Origin: Bacillus methanolicus
Lineage (GTDB): Bacteria > Bacillota > Bacilli > Bacillales > Cytobacillaceae
Length of the DNA: 64,000 nucleotides
NCBI RefSeq assembly: GCF_008764295.1
Contig: NZ_VTQX01000008.1
Span: 62,001-126,000 of the forward strand
Reading direction: 5' to 3'
In this document: positions 54,101-61,057 of the stretch, piece after piece
How positions within the stretch are numbered: position 1 is the first letter of the stretch
How the letters are laid out: the number at the start of each line of letters is the position of its first letter
Made by a program: the position numbers and the translations under genes
Notes under the pieces: generated by a model
The model's database searches: none
Told to the model about the DNA's origin: nothing
Seen by the model: only the letters and a program-made list of their open reading frames with translations

Positions 54101-55484
54101 GCAGCTGGCTTGCCTCCTGCAAAGCACGCTCGACCTTTTGCGCTATTTCACGATCGATCTTCGGATTTTGGACCACCTGTTCGCGCACTTGCTCAATCGT
54201 TTTTTGCAGGCGCGGTTCCTGTTGCACCGATTCTCGTGCTTGGCGAATGACTTCAGAAGGTTTTAAGTCAATGGCGTCATGTTCCACGCTTGCCAATGCG
54301 GAGCTGAGCACTTCCTTCCCTGTCGTAATCCGCCCCTGCTGCATTAACACTGTAGCCTCCGTAATTGCTTTGGCAATTTTTCCAGCAGCATCTGCCGAAA
54401 GATTGCGATTGTTTAACAATTCCGTTTGAACTTTTTCAATTGATTTTTGCAAATTCGGATTGGAGCTGACTTGATTTCGCAGCTCTCTAACAACATCACT
54501 TAAACTTGCATTTGTAACAGGTCGGCTTTGTTCAGCCCTATTATCCACTGCAACCGCTTTTGGAGCGACCATTTCGGCTTCAGAACGATTTAAAGTCTGA
54601 ACTAAACGATCCTTGCCGATAGATTGGAGTTTTTCCGCATCTGAAATGACCTTGTTAATCTCATTAACCACTTCTCTATCTATTTTTGCGTTATTGGCAA
54701 TCACCGTTTTTACAGCCTGAATTGCTTTTTGCGGATCTGCCTCTTTTTCTAAAATAGAGCGAATTTGGCTGACAATCTCTCGAACTGCTGTTTGATTATA
54801 GGCTTTTTCGTTGGAAAGAGGGGCTTTGACCACGCTCTCTGCTGCCTTAGCTGTTATGGCTCCTTCTTTCACATTGGAAAAAACAGCCTGTTCTCTTTTA
54901 CCAGAAGTATCAAGATTCAGTTCCTTTGCCAGATTTGTCAGCACTTCATTTAATGGCTTTCCGTGCAGCGCTTCATGGATAGATCGGAGATGCGTTTGAG
55001 TAACCTCCAAGCCCTTATTCACTAGTGCTCTGACTGTATCACTTTTTGTTTCAAACGAGCCTTGCCCTTTTTCAAAAAAGGTCTTCAGCTCAGAAACTAC
55101 TTCTTTTGATAGCGGATATCCCTTATCTAACAATAATCTCGCTGCTTCTCTTAACTCCGGGGCATCCTTTGAAGTTAATCCTACCTTTTGCAATACTGCA
55201 GAAAGTTCTGGTGCCTTCAAGTTCGATGATTTAGATGCCTCACTTTGAATCGCCTTCACATTCAGCTTATCTTCTTGATGACTGGTGACTTGAACCGTTG
55301 CTCGCTCTCCAGCTGGTACCTTCCCTTCAAATTCAGCGACAAATTCCTTCCCTCTTATTTGCAGAACAGCTTCTTTATCTGAAATTCGTTGTTTAATTTG
55401 TGCAGAGTAAATTTCATCTTTTTTAACATCAAATGAAAGATCTATACTTGCTGTATTAGTCAGCCCTTGATTGGTGATTTGCAT
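51153..55484 (-). CDS. Giant YlqG-like protein with tandem repeats and FliK-like C-terminus
   Basis: This 1443-residue protein has an N-terminal beta-like domain (LSFDVKKDEIYSAQIKQR, GKVPAGERATVQVTSHQE) and a C-terminal region resembling the FliK/Flg_hook domain (WENCNLYFLIETKKLGDVGI, TIKNDKPGFKEKMEPLANMA). Between them are about eight helical repeats of the pattern VRxQVxxNPxIDxxIAxxVExAL; four central copies (encoded at about 52985-54260) are nearly identical. YlqG, the B. subtilis counterpart, is much shorter. GGGGAG precedes the ATG and a SigD promoter lies upstream. A molecular-ruler role is conceivable but not shown. Confidence 0.8.
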   Translation of the reverse strand: MQITNQGLTNTASIDLSFDVKKDEIYSAQIKQRISDKEAVLQIRGKEFVAEFEGKVPAGERATVQVTSHQEDKLNVKAIQSEASKSSNLKAPELSAVLQKVGLTSKDAPELREAARLLLDKGYPLSKEVVSELKTFFEKGQGSFETKSDTVRALVNKGLEVTQTHLRSIHEALHGKPLNEVLTNLAKELNLDTSGKREQAVFSNVKEGAITAKAAESVVKAPLSNEKAYNQTAVREIVSQIRSILEKEADPQKAIQAVKTVIANNAKIDREVVNEINKVISDAEKLQSIGKDRLVQTLNRSEAEMVAPKAVAVDNRAEQSRPVTNASLSDVVRELRNQVSSNPNLQKSIEKVQTELLNNRNLSADAAGKIAKAITEATVLMQQGRITTGKEVLSSALASVEHDAIDLKPSEVIRQARESVQQEPRLQKTIEQVREQVVQNPKIDREIAQKVERALQEASQLQRSGQESAGRERIVQALSSAEAESVSREGQRSEAPAPVRQGSQETAQPEARSRVNTSADQRPTEVIRQARETVQQEPRLQRAIEQVREQVVQNPKIDREIAQKVERALQEASQLQRSGQELAGRERIVQALSSAEVETAQPEARSRANTGADQRPAEVIRQARETVQQEPRLQRAIEQVREQVVQNPKIDREIAQKVERALQEASQLQRSGQESAGRERIVQALSSAEAESVSREGQRSEAPAPVRQGSQETAQPEARSRANTSADQRSAEVIRQARESVQQEPRLQKTIEQVREQVVQNPKIDREIAQKIERALQEASQLQRAGQESAGRERIVQALSSAEAETAARETQRNEAPAPVRQGSQETVQPDSRRMESQLNHSSNAKTVQTQQGAASQTVELKETIKQVREQLQAGQDVKKVLQEQVLKSPSIDPDIARNIEKALNQADQLSEAGRERLTKLLLQLEANALKSQPQTAQAGQQANQNIQQTESQSGGEMKPVLIPKLPSETVQQALKQFHNEPDVDKALNLVRKEISSNPNIDVKNIAKIEEALERAQQLNDRGREIASRQHVANELTQIQKSLSLSEPKVDPTQGMNSQYDVNELLQSMQVQSKDILVTRVTQKLAEATHEFRELKREITRNLDSVQRTIDTFKGSAQPQASKMLETAISKLDNAILKSDLMLFTDMKTERQLLQASSQLADAKKLLAKGNFSEASKIVGQVKELIDKLNFKPSEQKIMHFVSKESLAMDNRHAPLEAGARGFSLQEPSGRQMFEMVRSLGLNHDSDLANSLVFKNGEHNQQEQQNNMKAALMKLQQEEANPRVAQQAEQALNNLTGQQLLSKADSPGTMQNMLFNLPLLLGGKPENLQVFVNSKNEGQQVDWENCNLYFLIETKKLGDVGIMLSATERNLTITIKNDKPGFKEKMEPLANMAKDKLNEIGYNVNALHFTRMTPIKTQSQPDQTIEQKPQKPIFTEKGMDFRI
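52985..54260 (-). repeat. Four near-identical coding repeats of 342 bases (one of 279)
   Basis: The word CGAATGACTT (plus strand) recurs at 53281, 53623, 53902 and 54244. The intervals are 342, 279 and 342 bases, all multiples of three. The short unit lacks 63 bases (21 residues, the VSREGQRSEAPAPVRQGSQ part). High identity implies recent expansion by recombination, and copy number may vary between strains. Confidence 0.9.
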
Positions 55485-55517
55485 TTATGCCACTCCCCGT
55501 ACAAACTTCTAATTCTA

Positions 55518-55544
55518 ATATCGGTTAAGTTGCAAACATATTAA
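55518..55544 (-). promoter_or_regulatory. SigD-type promoter for the YlqG-like gene
   Basis: On the minus strand, TTAA (55541-55544), 15 bases, ACCGATAT (55518-55525), seven of eight to the -10 consensus. It lies about 35 bases upstream of the ATG and would place the giant protein in the motility regulon. Confidence 0.72.
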
Positions 55545-55599
55545 TTGGAATGTTTTGTTTACACTACTATTTTTTTGAGTGGCTAGCTTTTTACAGATC

Positions 55600-55626
55600 A
55601 AAAAACCCGCATGCATCAGCATACGG
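55600..55626 (-). terminator. Terminator of yvyF
   Basis: On the minus strand, CCGTATGC, loop TGAT, GCATGCGG, then G and six T. It overlaps the region just beyond the yvyF stop codon. Confidence 0.82.
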
Positions 55627-55630
55627 ATTC

Positions 55631-56050
55631 TCATTTCTTTTCATCTAAAGTAAAATAAGTTATTTGTTTTTCTCGTTTTTCTAATTCTTTTTTACGTTCT
55701 TCTTCCATATTATGAAGATCCAGTTCTTTTTTCAATGTCTCTGTGCACGCGTTACAAAGCTTGCCTTTTTGAATCAATTTCCCACATCTGTCACATGGGT
55801 AGCCAAGATTCGGAAATTGTGCCAGTTTTAAACGCCCTGTTTTGATGAATTTGAGAATTAGCGCTTCTTCCACCCCTGTGCCTTCTTCAACCTGATGCAT
55901 CGTGGCCATGCGATTTTCTCGTTTACGAATAAACTGATACACCTTTTCATATGCCGCTTCTTCCTCCTGCCAGCAAGCTTGGCAAATATCACGAAATTTA
56001 TTTTTAACAAAGATTTCTCCGCATTTTGGACAGTTCGCTAATTGATCCAT
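55631..56050 (-). CDS. yvyF: YvyF-family flagellar-region protein
   Basis: This 139-residue protein has an N-terminal zinc-ribbon (CPKCGEIFVKNKFRDICQAC), a helical middle (EKVYQFIRKRENRMATMHQV, GVEEALILKFIKTGRL) resembling a DNA-binding fold, and a second Cys set (YPCDRCGKLIQKGKLCNACT). It matches YvyF, encoded between comFC and flgM in B. subtilis. A regulatory role in late flagellar genes has been suggested. Here the flgMNKL operon is separated from it by 8 kb of extra flagellar genes. AGGGGGAG precedes the ATG. Confidence 0.87.
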   Translation of the reverse strand: MDQLANCPKCGEIFVKNKFRDICQACWQEEEAAYEKVYQFIRKRENRMATMHQVEEGTGVEEALILKFIKTGRLKLAQFPNLGYPCDRCGKLIQKGKLCNACTETLKKELDLHNMEEERKKELEKREKQITYFTLDEKK

Positions 56051-56208
56051 TTTTTGCTCCCCCTAAAAAGTTTACATCCTTTTGCTACCATTATAGCGTG
56101 AAGATCTGTGGAAGAATATGAAAAATTAGAGACATTTGATGGAAATCGTCGAATACTGGCACTGAGCTGCTTGTTCTCGACTAAAATTTCTCTGCTTTTG
56201 TGGGCGAT

Positions 56209-56328
56209 ATCGGTCTTAAATGAAATATATCGGTCTTTGTTTCATTTTATCGGTCCTTATCAAAATATATCGGTCTTTGTTTCATTTTATCGGTCCTTAT
56301 CAAAATATATCGCTCTTTCGCAACAAAG
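56209..56328. repeat. Phased array of ATCGGTC words, 20-bp period
   Basis: ATCGGTC starts at 56209, 56229, 56249, 56269 and 56289; ATCGCTC follows at 56309. The spacing is exactly 20 bases. Fillers alternate (TTTGTTTCATTTT and CTTATCAAAATAT), making a 40-base higher-order unit. It lies between the end of comFC and the start of yvyF, just behind the comFC stop. Confidence 0.85.
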
Positions 56329-56335
56329 AGCAACT

Positions 56336-57043
56336 CTAACTCCGGGCCAAGGTCAGTGCAAACACATAGTCCGCTCCTGCCTTCCTAAGGAGCTTCGCAG
56401 CATGCCTTAATGTTGAGCCGGTCGTGTAAATGTCGTCGATGAGGAGAATCCGTTTGCCACTTATCACGAACGAATCAGTTAGCTGAAAAATTTGCGGGAG
56501 GTGAATCCTGTCTTCACGCGACTTTTTCGATTGCTTTTCACCATGGGTTCTTTGCAGTAAATGGGTTGAATGGAGGCCGGCTTCGCGCAGGAGGGCTTCT
56601 GCTTGATTAAAACCGCGCTCGAATTGGCGCTCTGTGCTCAATGGAATCGGAACAAGATAATCAGCATGCAGCATACGAATGGAGGTTTTAAGCTTTTGAG
56701 CAAACACTTTAGCTAATAGATAATCGCCCCGGAATTTATACTGACTAATGATTTCCTTTAAGAAATCATTATATAAATAGATGGAGAGATTTCCTGCTAA
56801 ATATCCCTGCCATTCTGAATCACTCTCCCAGCGAACACAGTCGGAACAACGAGCGCCCACTACATATTGAGCATCTATGCTCTCTAAAGATCGGCTGCAG
56901 ATATCACATCTTTTCCCCGTTATTTCCTCCAATTGCTCCTGACAAGTGGAGCAAAGTAATTTCTCTTCTCTTTTTGTAAAAAAGGTTGACCAGCTAATAT
57001 GCTCAACCAATTCCTCATGACAAAAAAGGCAATATTCACTCAA
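56336..57043 (-). CDS. comFC: ComF family competence protein ComFC
   Basis: This 235-residue protein has an N-terminal zinc-finger part (CLFCHEELVEHI, CSTCQEQLEEITGKRCDICS, CSDCVRW) and a phosphoribosyltransferase-like domain with VPIPLSTERQFERGFNQAEA and the PRPP loop ILLIDDIYTTGSTLRHAAKL. ComFC acts with the ComFA ATPase in uptake of single-stranded DNA. It overlaps comFA by eight bases. ComFB, which lies between the two in B. subtilis, is absent. Confidence 0.93.
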   Translation of the reverse strand: MSEYCLFCHEELVEHISWSTFFTKREEKLLCSTCQEQLEEITGKRCDICSRSLESIDAQYVVGARCSDCVRWESDSEWQGYLAGNLSIYLYNDFLKEIISQYKFRGDYLLAKVFAQKLKTSIRMLHADYLVPIPLSTERQFERGFNQAEALLREAGLHSTHLLQRTHGEKQSKKSREDRIHLPQIFQLTDSFVISGKRILLIDDIYTTGSTLRHAAKLLRKAGADYVFALTLARS

Positions 57044-58535
57044 TGTCGATCATCCCTTTCTTTGCCGCTTCCGCATTCATATTTTGAATCTGCTTTCTGG
57101 CTTGAAGCATCGCTTCTGTTCGTCCAAAATGAAAAAAAGTTATATTCCCCGTAGGAAATTGCGCACTCCTCCCAACTCGTCCTGCAATTTGTACGAGAGC
57201 ACTAGCTGTGAAAATTTGCTCCTCTGAACCGAGAACAGCTACATCCAAATTGGGAAAAGTCACCCCTCTTTCTAAAATTGTCGTGGTGACGAGAATGGGA
57301 ATGTCTTTTTGTCGCATGGATCGAACCTTTGCTTTGCGCTCAGGATCTGCCGCATGCACTGCCTCAATTCGCGAATCAAGCTTCTGTAAAATCGCCAAAA
57401 ACTTCGGGATTAACTCGATTTTGGGTATAAAAAGGAGAGCCTGTTTTTCCATATCTAAGCGAATTTTTAACCATTTTATTACATTGGACGGAAGCTTATT
57501 CTGCTTCAACTTCTTGTCCCAATTCCCGCACCACTTAAGTTCTGGAACCGGTAAAGGCTTACGATGATAACGAGCCGGAATTGTCACAAAATTCCTTTTT
57601 CCTTGGCGACAATCCTTTTGCCATTGTTGATTGGGTGTTGCAGAGAGATAAATCATTGAGGACCGTTCTTTTCGAGCATTCTGGACGGCGTATTGTAAGG
57701 TTTCATCTACCGAATAGGGAAAAGCGTCTACTTCATCCACAATAATGACATCAAAGGCCTGATAAAAACGAAAGAGCTGATGAGTGGTTGAAATCGTTAA
57801 GGGGGAATATTTGTGGCGGTCTGGTGAGCCTGCATATAAAGAGGCTACCTCTATCTGGGGAAATACCGCCTGAAGGCGCGGGGTTAATTCCTGAACGACA
57901 TCGGTGCGTGGGGTTGCGATACAAACTCTTTTCTGAAGCGATAATGCATAGCGCATCCCTTCAAACAGCAGCTCAGTTTTTCCTGCTCCACAAACGGCCC
58001 AAACTAATATGTCATCATTTGTAGAAATGGCTTTCACCACTTCGTCTGAGGCAACTTGCTGTCCGAACGAAAGCGTTCCATTCCAAACCAAGTTGGCAGT
58101 TTCCCTCGCGCTTTGACACTCAGAGTCACTCCAGCTATAGAGAGGTGTACACGTACTGACTCTGCCCATCATAATGCATTTCCGACAATAAGTGCACAGC
58201 TCCCGACATCTTGAGCATGGAAAGCTGGAAAATAAATGGGGTTTTTGATTACCACACCTCTGACAGCGGGGAGTTCCTTTTTCAAAAACAATTCCTTTTC
58301 GCAAAGTAATATATCCCTGTTCATAATGTTGATGGATTTCATCTAAAGTATGGGGGATTTCATCAAGGAGTAGTTGTTTTCCAATGAGTCTTTTTCGTAC
58401 GTCATTACAATACTGAAAATGCAGGTTTCGAGAAGGTTGGGGAATTTCGCCAAGATCGGCGATCGTTTGCGTGGTTTGAGGTTCTGAAAGCAGCGGCTCT
58501 GGAACCAGCGTTTTGTCAAGAATGGCAAATCGCAT
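57036..58535 (-). CDS. comFA: DNA uptake ATPase ComFA
   Basis: This 499-residue helicase-like protein has a four-Cys zinc finger (CQRCGNQ, CSRCRELCTYCRKC), Walker A in LVWAVCGAGKTELLFEGMRY, Walker B DVIIVDEVDAFPYSVDE, motif III MIYLSATPN and motif VI LVQIAGRVGRS. It drives entry of transforming DNA at the membrane. AGAGGTG precedes the ATG. No clear ComK box was seen upstream, where a 21-bp repeat array is found instead. Confidence 0.94.
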   Translation of the reverse strand: MRFAILDKTLVPEPLLSEPQTTQTIADLGEIPQPSRNLHFQYCNDVRKRLIGKQLLLDEIPHTLDEIHQHYEQGYITLRKGIVFEKGTPRCQRCGNQKPHLFSSFPCSRCRELCTYCRKCIMMGRVSTCTPLYSWSDSECQSARETANLVWNGTLSFGQQVASDEVVKAISTNDDILVWAVCGAGKTELLFEGMRYALSLQKRVCIATPRTDVVQELTPRLQAVFPQIEVASLYAGSPDRHKYSPLTISTTHQLFRFYQAFDVIIVDEVDAFPYSVDETLQYAVQNARKERSSMIYLSATPNQQWQKDCRQGKRNFVTIPARYHRKPLPVPELKWCGNWDKKLKQNKLPSNVIKWLKIRLDMEKQALLFIPKIELIPKFLAILQKLDSRIEAVHAADPERKAKVRSMRQKDIPILVTTTILERGVTFPNLDVAVLGSEEQIFTASALVQIAGRVGRSAQFPTGNITFFHFGRTEAMLQARKQIQNMNAEAAKKGMIDIE

Positions 58536-58567
58536 GAAAACACCTCTCTATATTAGATTGATTTGGT

Positions 58568-58665
58568 TGTTTTCCGGAATTGGTGGTCGTTTTTCCGGGA
58601 TTAGTTGCTTTTTTTCCGGAATTATCGTCAATTTTTCCGGAATCAGTGCTGCTTTTTCCGGAATT
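58568..58665. repeat. Phased array of TTTTCCGGAATT words, 21-bp period
   Basis: CCGG occurs at 58574, 58595, 58616, 58637 and 58658, an exact 21-base spacing. Each copy reads TTTTCCGG(A/G)AT(T/C), separated by eight to nine variable bases. It lies immediately upstream of the comFA ribosome site, between comFA and degV. Confidence 0.85.
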
Positions 58666-58706
58666 CAAACAACAAGCACATCACGCTCCGGCTCGTTATA
58701 AATGAC

Positions 58707-58739
58707 AAACGCCACTCAATATTCATATGAATGGCGTTT
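58707..58739 (-). terminator. Hairpin terminator after degV
   Basis: AAACGCCA (58707-58714) pairs with TGGCGTTT (58732-58739), and the inner bases are partly complementary (ATTCATATGAAT). It lies about 35 bases beyond the degV stop. On the minus strand the tail is GTCATTTA, without a long T-run. Confidence 0.6.
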
Positions 58740-58772
58740 GTTCAAACGATTGATCACTTGCAATGAACCTGC

Positions 58773-59612
58773 TTATTTTTTCACCCAGCCGAGTCCCATA
58801 GATCCTTCGCCAAGATGAGTTCCAATGACCGGTCCAAAATAACTAAGAGAGAACTCAACATTCGGTAACTTCGCTTCTAGCTCGGCCTTCCATTCATTTG
58901 CTTCATCCTCACGTTTAGCGTGGATGATGACCGCTTTGTAAGCATCTCCGCTTTTAGCATCTTCTTCAAGAAGTTCGACCATTCGCTTCATCGCTCGCTT
59001 CCGAGTACGGATCTTTTCGAATGGAACGATCAATTTATTTTCGAAATGAAGAAGCGGTTTGACTTGCAACAGGCTGCCGATGATCGCTTGAGCACTAGAA
59101 AGACGTCCACCTCGCTGCAAATGGCTAAGATCATCAACCATAAAATAAGCGCGGATTGATTGTTTCATTTCCTCTAGTCGTGCGAGGATTTCCTCATGGC
59201 TTTTACCAGCCTTGGCCATTTCAGCAGCTTCAATGACATAGAAACCTTGAACCATGCAACTGATTTCAGAATCAAAAGCATGGACATCAATTCCTTCTAC
59301 CATTTCTCCTGCCGCTACTGCTCCTTGGAATGTTCCACTAATTCCGCTGGAAAGATGAATGCTTATCACAGTATCATAGTCCTTCGCCAGCTGTTCAAAT
59401 AGCGTAACAAATTCCCCGATCGCAGGCTGAGATGTTGTAGGAAGTTCTTTTGTTTTTACTTCTTCATAAAAGTCATCTGTTTGAATCTCAATCTCTTCTT
59501 TATACGTTTCGTTTCCGAAATTTACACTCAAGGGAATCATATGGATATTTAGCTGTTCGCGCAATTCCTTCGGGATGTACGCAGTACTATCCGTTACAAC
59601 TGCCGTTTTCAT
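58773..59612 (-). CDS. degV: DegV family fatty-acid-binding protein
   Basis: This 279-residue protein starts MKTAVVTDSTAYIPKELREQ, followed by IHMIPLSVNFGNETYKEEIE, TSQPAIGEFVTLFEQLAKDY, SIHLSSGISGTFQGAVAAGE and a C-terminal GPVIGTHLGEGSMGLGW. DegV/FakB proteins bind a fatty acid and present it to the FakA kinase. The ATG at 59610-59612 is preferred since AAGGATGG precedes it at a suitable distance; an earlier ATG lies eight codons upstream. It precedes comFA as in B. subtilis; degSU are not in the window. Confidence 0.92.
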   Translation of the reverse strand: MKTAVVTDSTAYIPKELREQLNIHMIPLSVNFGNETYKEEIEIQTDDFYEEVKTKELPTTSQPAIGEFVTLFEQLAKDYDTVISIHLSSGISGTFQGAVAAGEMVEGIDVHAFDSEISCMVQGFYVIEAAEMAKAGKSHEEILARLEEMKQSIRAYFMVDDLSHLQRGGRLSSAQAIIGSLLQVKPLLHFENKLIVPFEKIRTRKRAMKRMVELLEEDAKSGDAYKAVIIHAKREDEANEWKAELEAKLPNVEFSLSYFGPVIGTHLGEGSMGLGWVKK

Positions 59613-59927
59613 AAATGGGATACCATCCTTATTCATTTTGTCCTAGGCTTTTCCACATAGATAGTTGTTAAGTCTACTTCCTAATTTACTTTTTTTGAAA
59701 AAAAACGCAGTATGGAAATGTTAAGCTGGTAAGCCGAATTTGTTTTGAACTCTACGAAGCTTAAACGGCCAAGCACACTTCTGGATGGAATTAGGAGGTT
59801 AAAAACAATTATCTAGTAGAAAAAAACCTGCTTCTTACTATATGTTTAGTATCCATTTTATATGAAAATGAATGAAATTGCATTAATTTAAATAATCCCT
59901 TTACACGGAAAGGCAAAAAGTACACGG
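59613..59927. other. Intergenic region between degV and sda
   Basis: No coding frame or RNA gene was recognised. It should hold the degV promoter, which was not clearly picked out. Confidence 0.4.
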
Positions 59928-60062
59928 TTAACTTACATCTATTCCTCTGTTTTTCAATTCAATATTTAGTAGTTCGATAAAATCCTTCTCTAGATTTTTC
60001 TCGATCGCTTTGTAGAAAACCATTTTTAATTGATAATCTGAGAGTATTCGTAAAGAAGTCAT
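59928..60062 (-). CDS. sda: Sda-like sporulation checkpoint protein (short gene)
   Basis: This 44-residue protein reads MTSLRILSDYQLKMVFYKAI then EKNLEKDFIELLNIELKNRG and IDVS. The pattern LSDxxL...YxKAxExNLexDFIxLLxxEIxxR is that of Sda, a helical hairpin that binds the sporulation kinase KinA and blocks its activation after DNA damage. A very strong ribosome site, AAAGGAGGA, lies eight bases before the ATG, and a good SigA promoter is upstream. It shows lower similarity to the consensus at its ends than B. subtilis Sda and could be a paralogue. Confidence 0.85.
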   Translation of the reverse strand: MTSLRILSDYQLKMVFYKAIEKNLEKDFIELLNIELKNRGIDVS

Positions 60063-60099
60063 GCTAGAATCCTCCTTTAGTCTTATGTCCTATATACCA

Positions 60100-60128
60100 T
60101 TATTACCTATTTTTATCGAACATGTAAA
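60100..60128 (-). promoter_or_regulatory. Probable SigA promoter of sda
   Basis: On the minus strand, TTTACA (60123-60128), 17 bases, TAATAA (60100-60105), about 40 bases upstream of the sda start. No clear DnaA boxes were recognised around it. Confidence 0.5.
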
Positions 60129-60341
60129 CTATTAACACCAATATTTAACAATTTGTTCATTAATTTATCGTGACTTTTCATTTTCTTAACATAAATAGGC
60201 TGAAAATCGAGGATTATTGACCTAATTTCAGCTTTGCATCTCGACAATTCGAGTATAAAAAGAATAGGTGATATCATACTCTTTTTTTTCACATTGAATT
60301 GTATGATAACCCAAATATAAATTATAGCCATATTATAAACC

Positions 60342-60373
60342 TAAAAAATGACCTTGAATAATTTCAAGGTCAT
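60342..60373 (-). terminator. Terminator after the Imm70-like remnant
   Basis: ATGACCTTGAA (60348-60358) pairs perfectly with TTCAAGGTCAT (60363-60373). The minus strand ends in a run of T. It shares the CCTTGA/TCAAGG stem with the other terminators of this toxin-immunity region. Confidence 0.78.
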
Positions 60374-60390
60374 AAATGGAAGATTATGAT

Positions 60391-60901
60391 TTATATGCTT
60401 TCTATATAAACATCAGAGTTCGTTTTTTGTCCCTTCTCTAATGCTTTCATTAACCTGTCTATTAAGTCTTCACCTTCACTTGTTATAAAATAATTAGAAT
60501 TAGATAAGCTTGTTATATCCTTACTAATATTATCACCGCAAGGCGGACTTTTAGATAAGTCATCAATGCACCCTATTACTTGTGATGGGGTAAACTTCTG
60601 TAATTTCTTTTTAATTGCTTCTAATTCATTTATAGCATTATTAATATTTTTATTCTCAAGTTTCTCATTATAGAGTCCATTTAATAAGAAAAGCTATTGT
60701 AAGTGATAGCTTATTGTAGAAAAAAGAGTGTAAGAAATCTCCATTCCCGACTTGATACCAGTAATATTTCACCTTAAATCCCACAGCCATTCTTCTCATT
60801 CCAAAATGCATATTGCCATATTCATGAATTCTTTTATATTCGGATTCACCTATGTACCAGTGCATGTTCTCCTTTATCACCAAGAGATTTGTCATTATCA
60901 T
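60391..60901 (-). pseudogene. Degraded Imm70-like immunity gene
   Basis: The N-terminal part (MAVGFKVKYYWYQVGNGDFL, HSFF) is open to about 60730 in one frame. After the T6 tract the homologous text continues in another frame (STISYHLQ, a TAG, LFLLNGLYNEKLE) and then runs open to 60391 (KKKLQKFTPSQVIGCIDDLS, SPPCGDNISKDITSLS, NYFITSEGEDLIDRLMKALE). The order and wording match Imm70 immunity proteins of polymorphic toxin systems. The gene thus carries a frameshift, an in-frame stop and probably a small deletion. The Imm70 start is probably the ATG at 60788-60790; the upstream extension to 60901 is of unknown meaning. Confidence 0.7.
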
Positions 60902-60964
60902 GTTAAGTGTAAATCAGTAGTAAATATGGTTTGTCAATGCCTACCAAATGGTCTTGATTTAAAT

Positions 60965-60997
60965 AAAAAACCTTGAAAGGCATTTAGGCAATCAAGG
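60965..60997 (-). terminator. Terminator after the YezG-like gene
   Basis: On the minus strand, CCTTGATTGCC ... GGCxTTTCAAGG type pairing (CCTTGA at 60971-60976 with TCAAGG at 60992-60997), followed by six T. It is nearly identical to the hairpin at 63641-63673. Confidence 0.78.
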
Positions 60998-61057
60998 TAT
61001 ATGTTTATAGTAACGTTTTTAATTCTAATTTTTTCTTTTCACACACTTTGTCAAACC

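Noticed and set aside
53019-54250. Several long plus-strand frames opposite the repeat region of the YlqG-like gene
   Set aside because: They repeat with the 342-base unit and are mirror images of the repeats on the minus strand; no ribosome sites, and the products are Phe/Leu/Ala-rich without family resemblance.
60113-60331. 72-codon minus-strand frame upstream of sda
   Set aside because: It covers the sda promoter and has no ribosome site or family resemblance.
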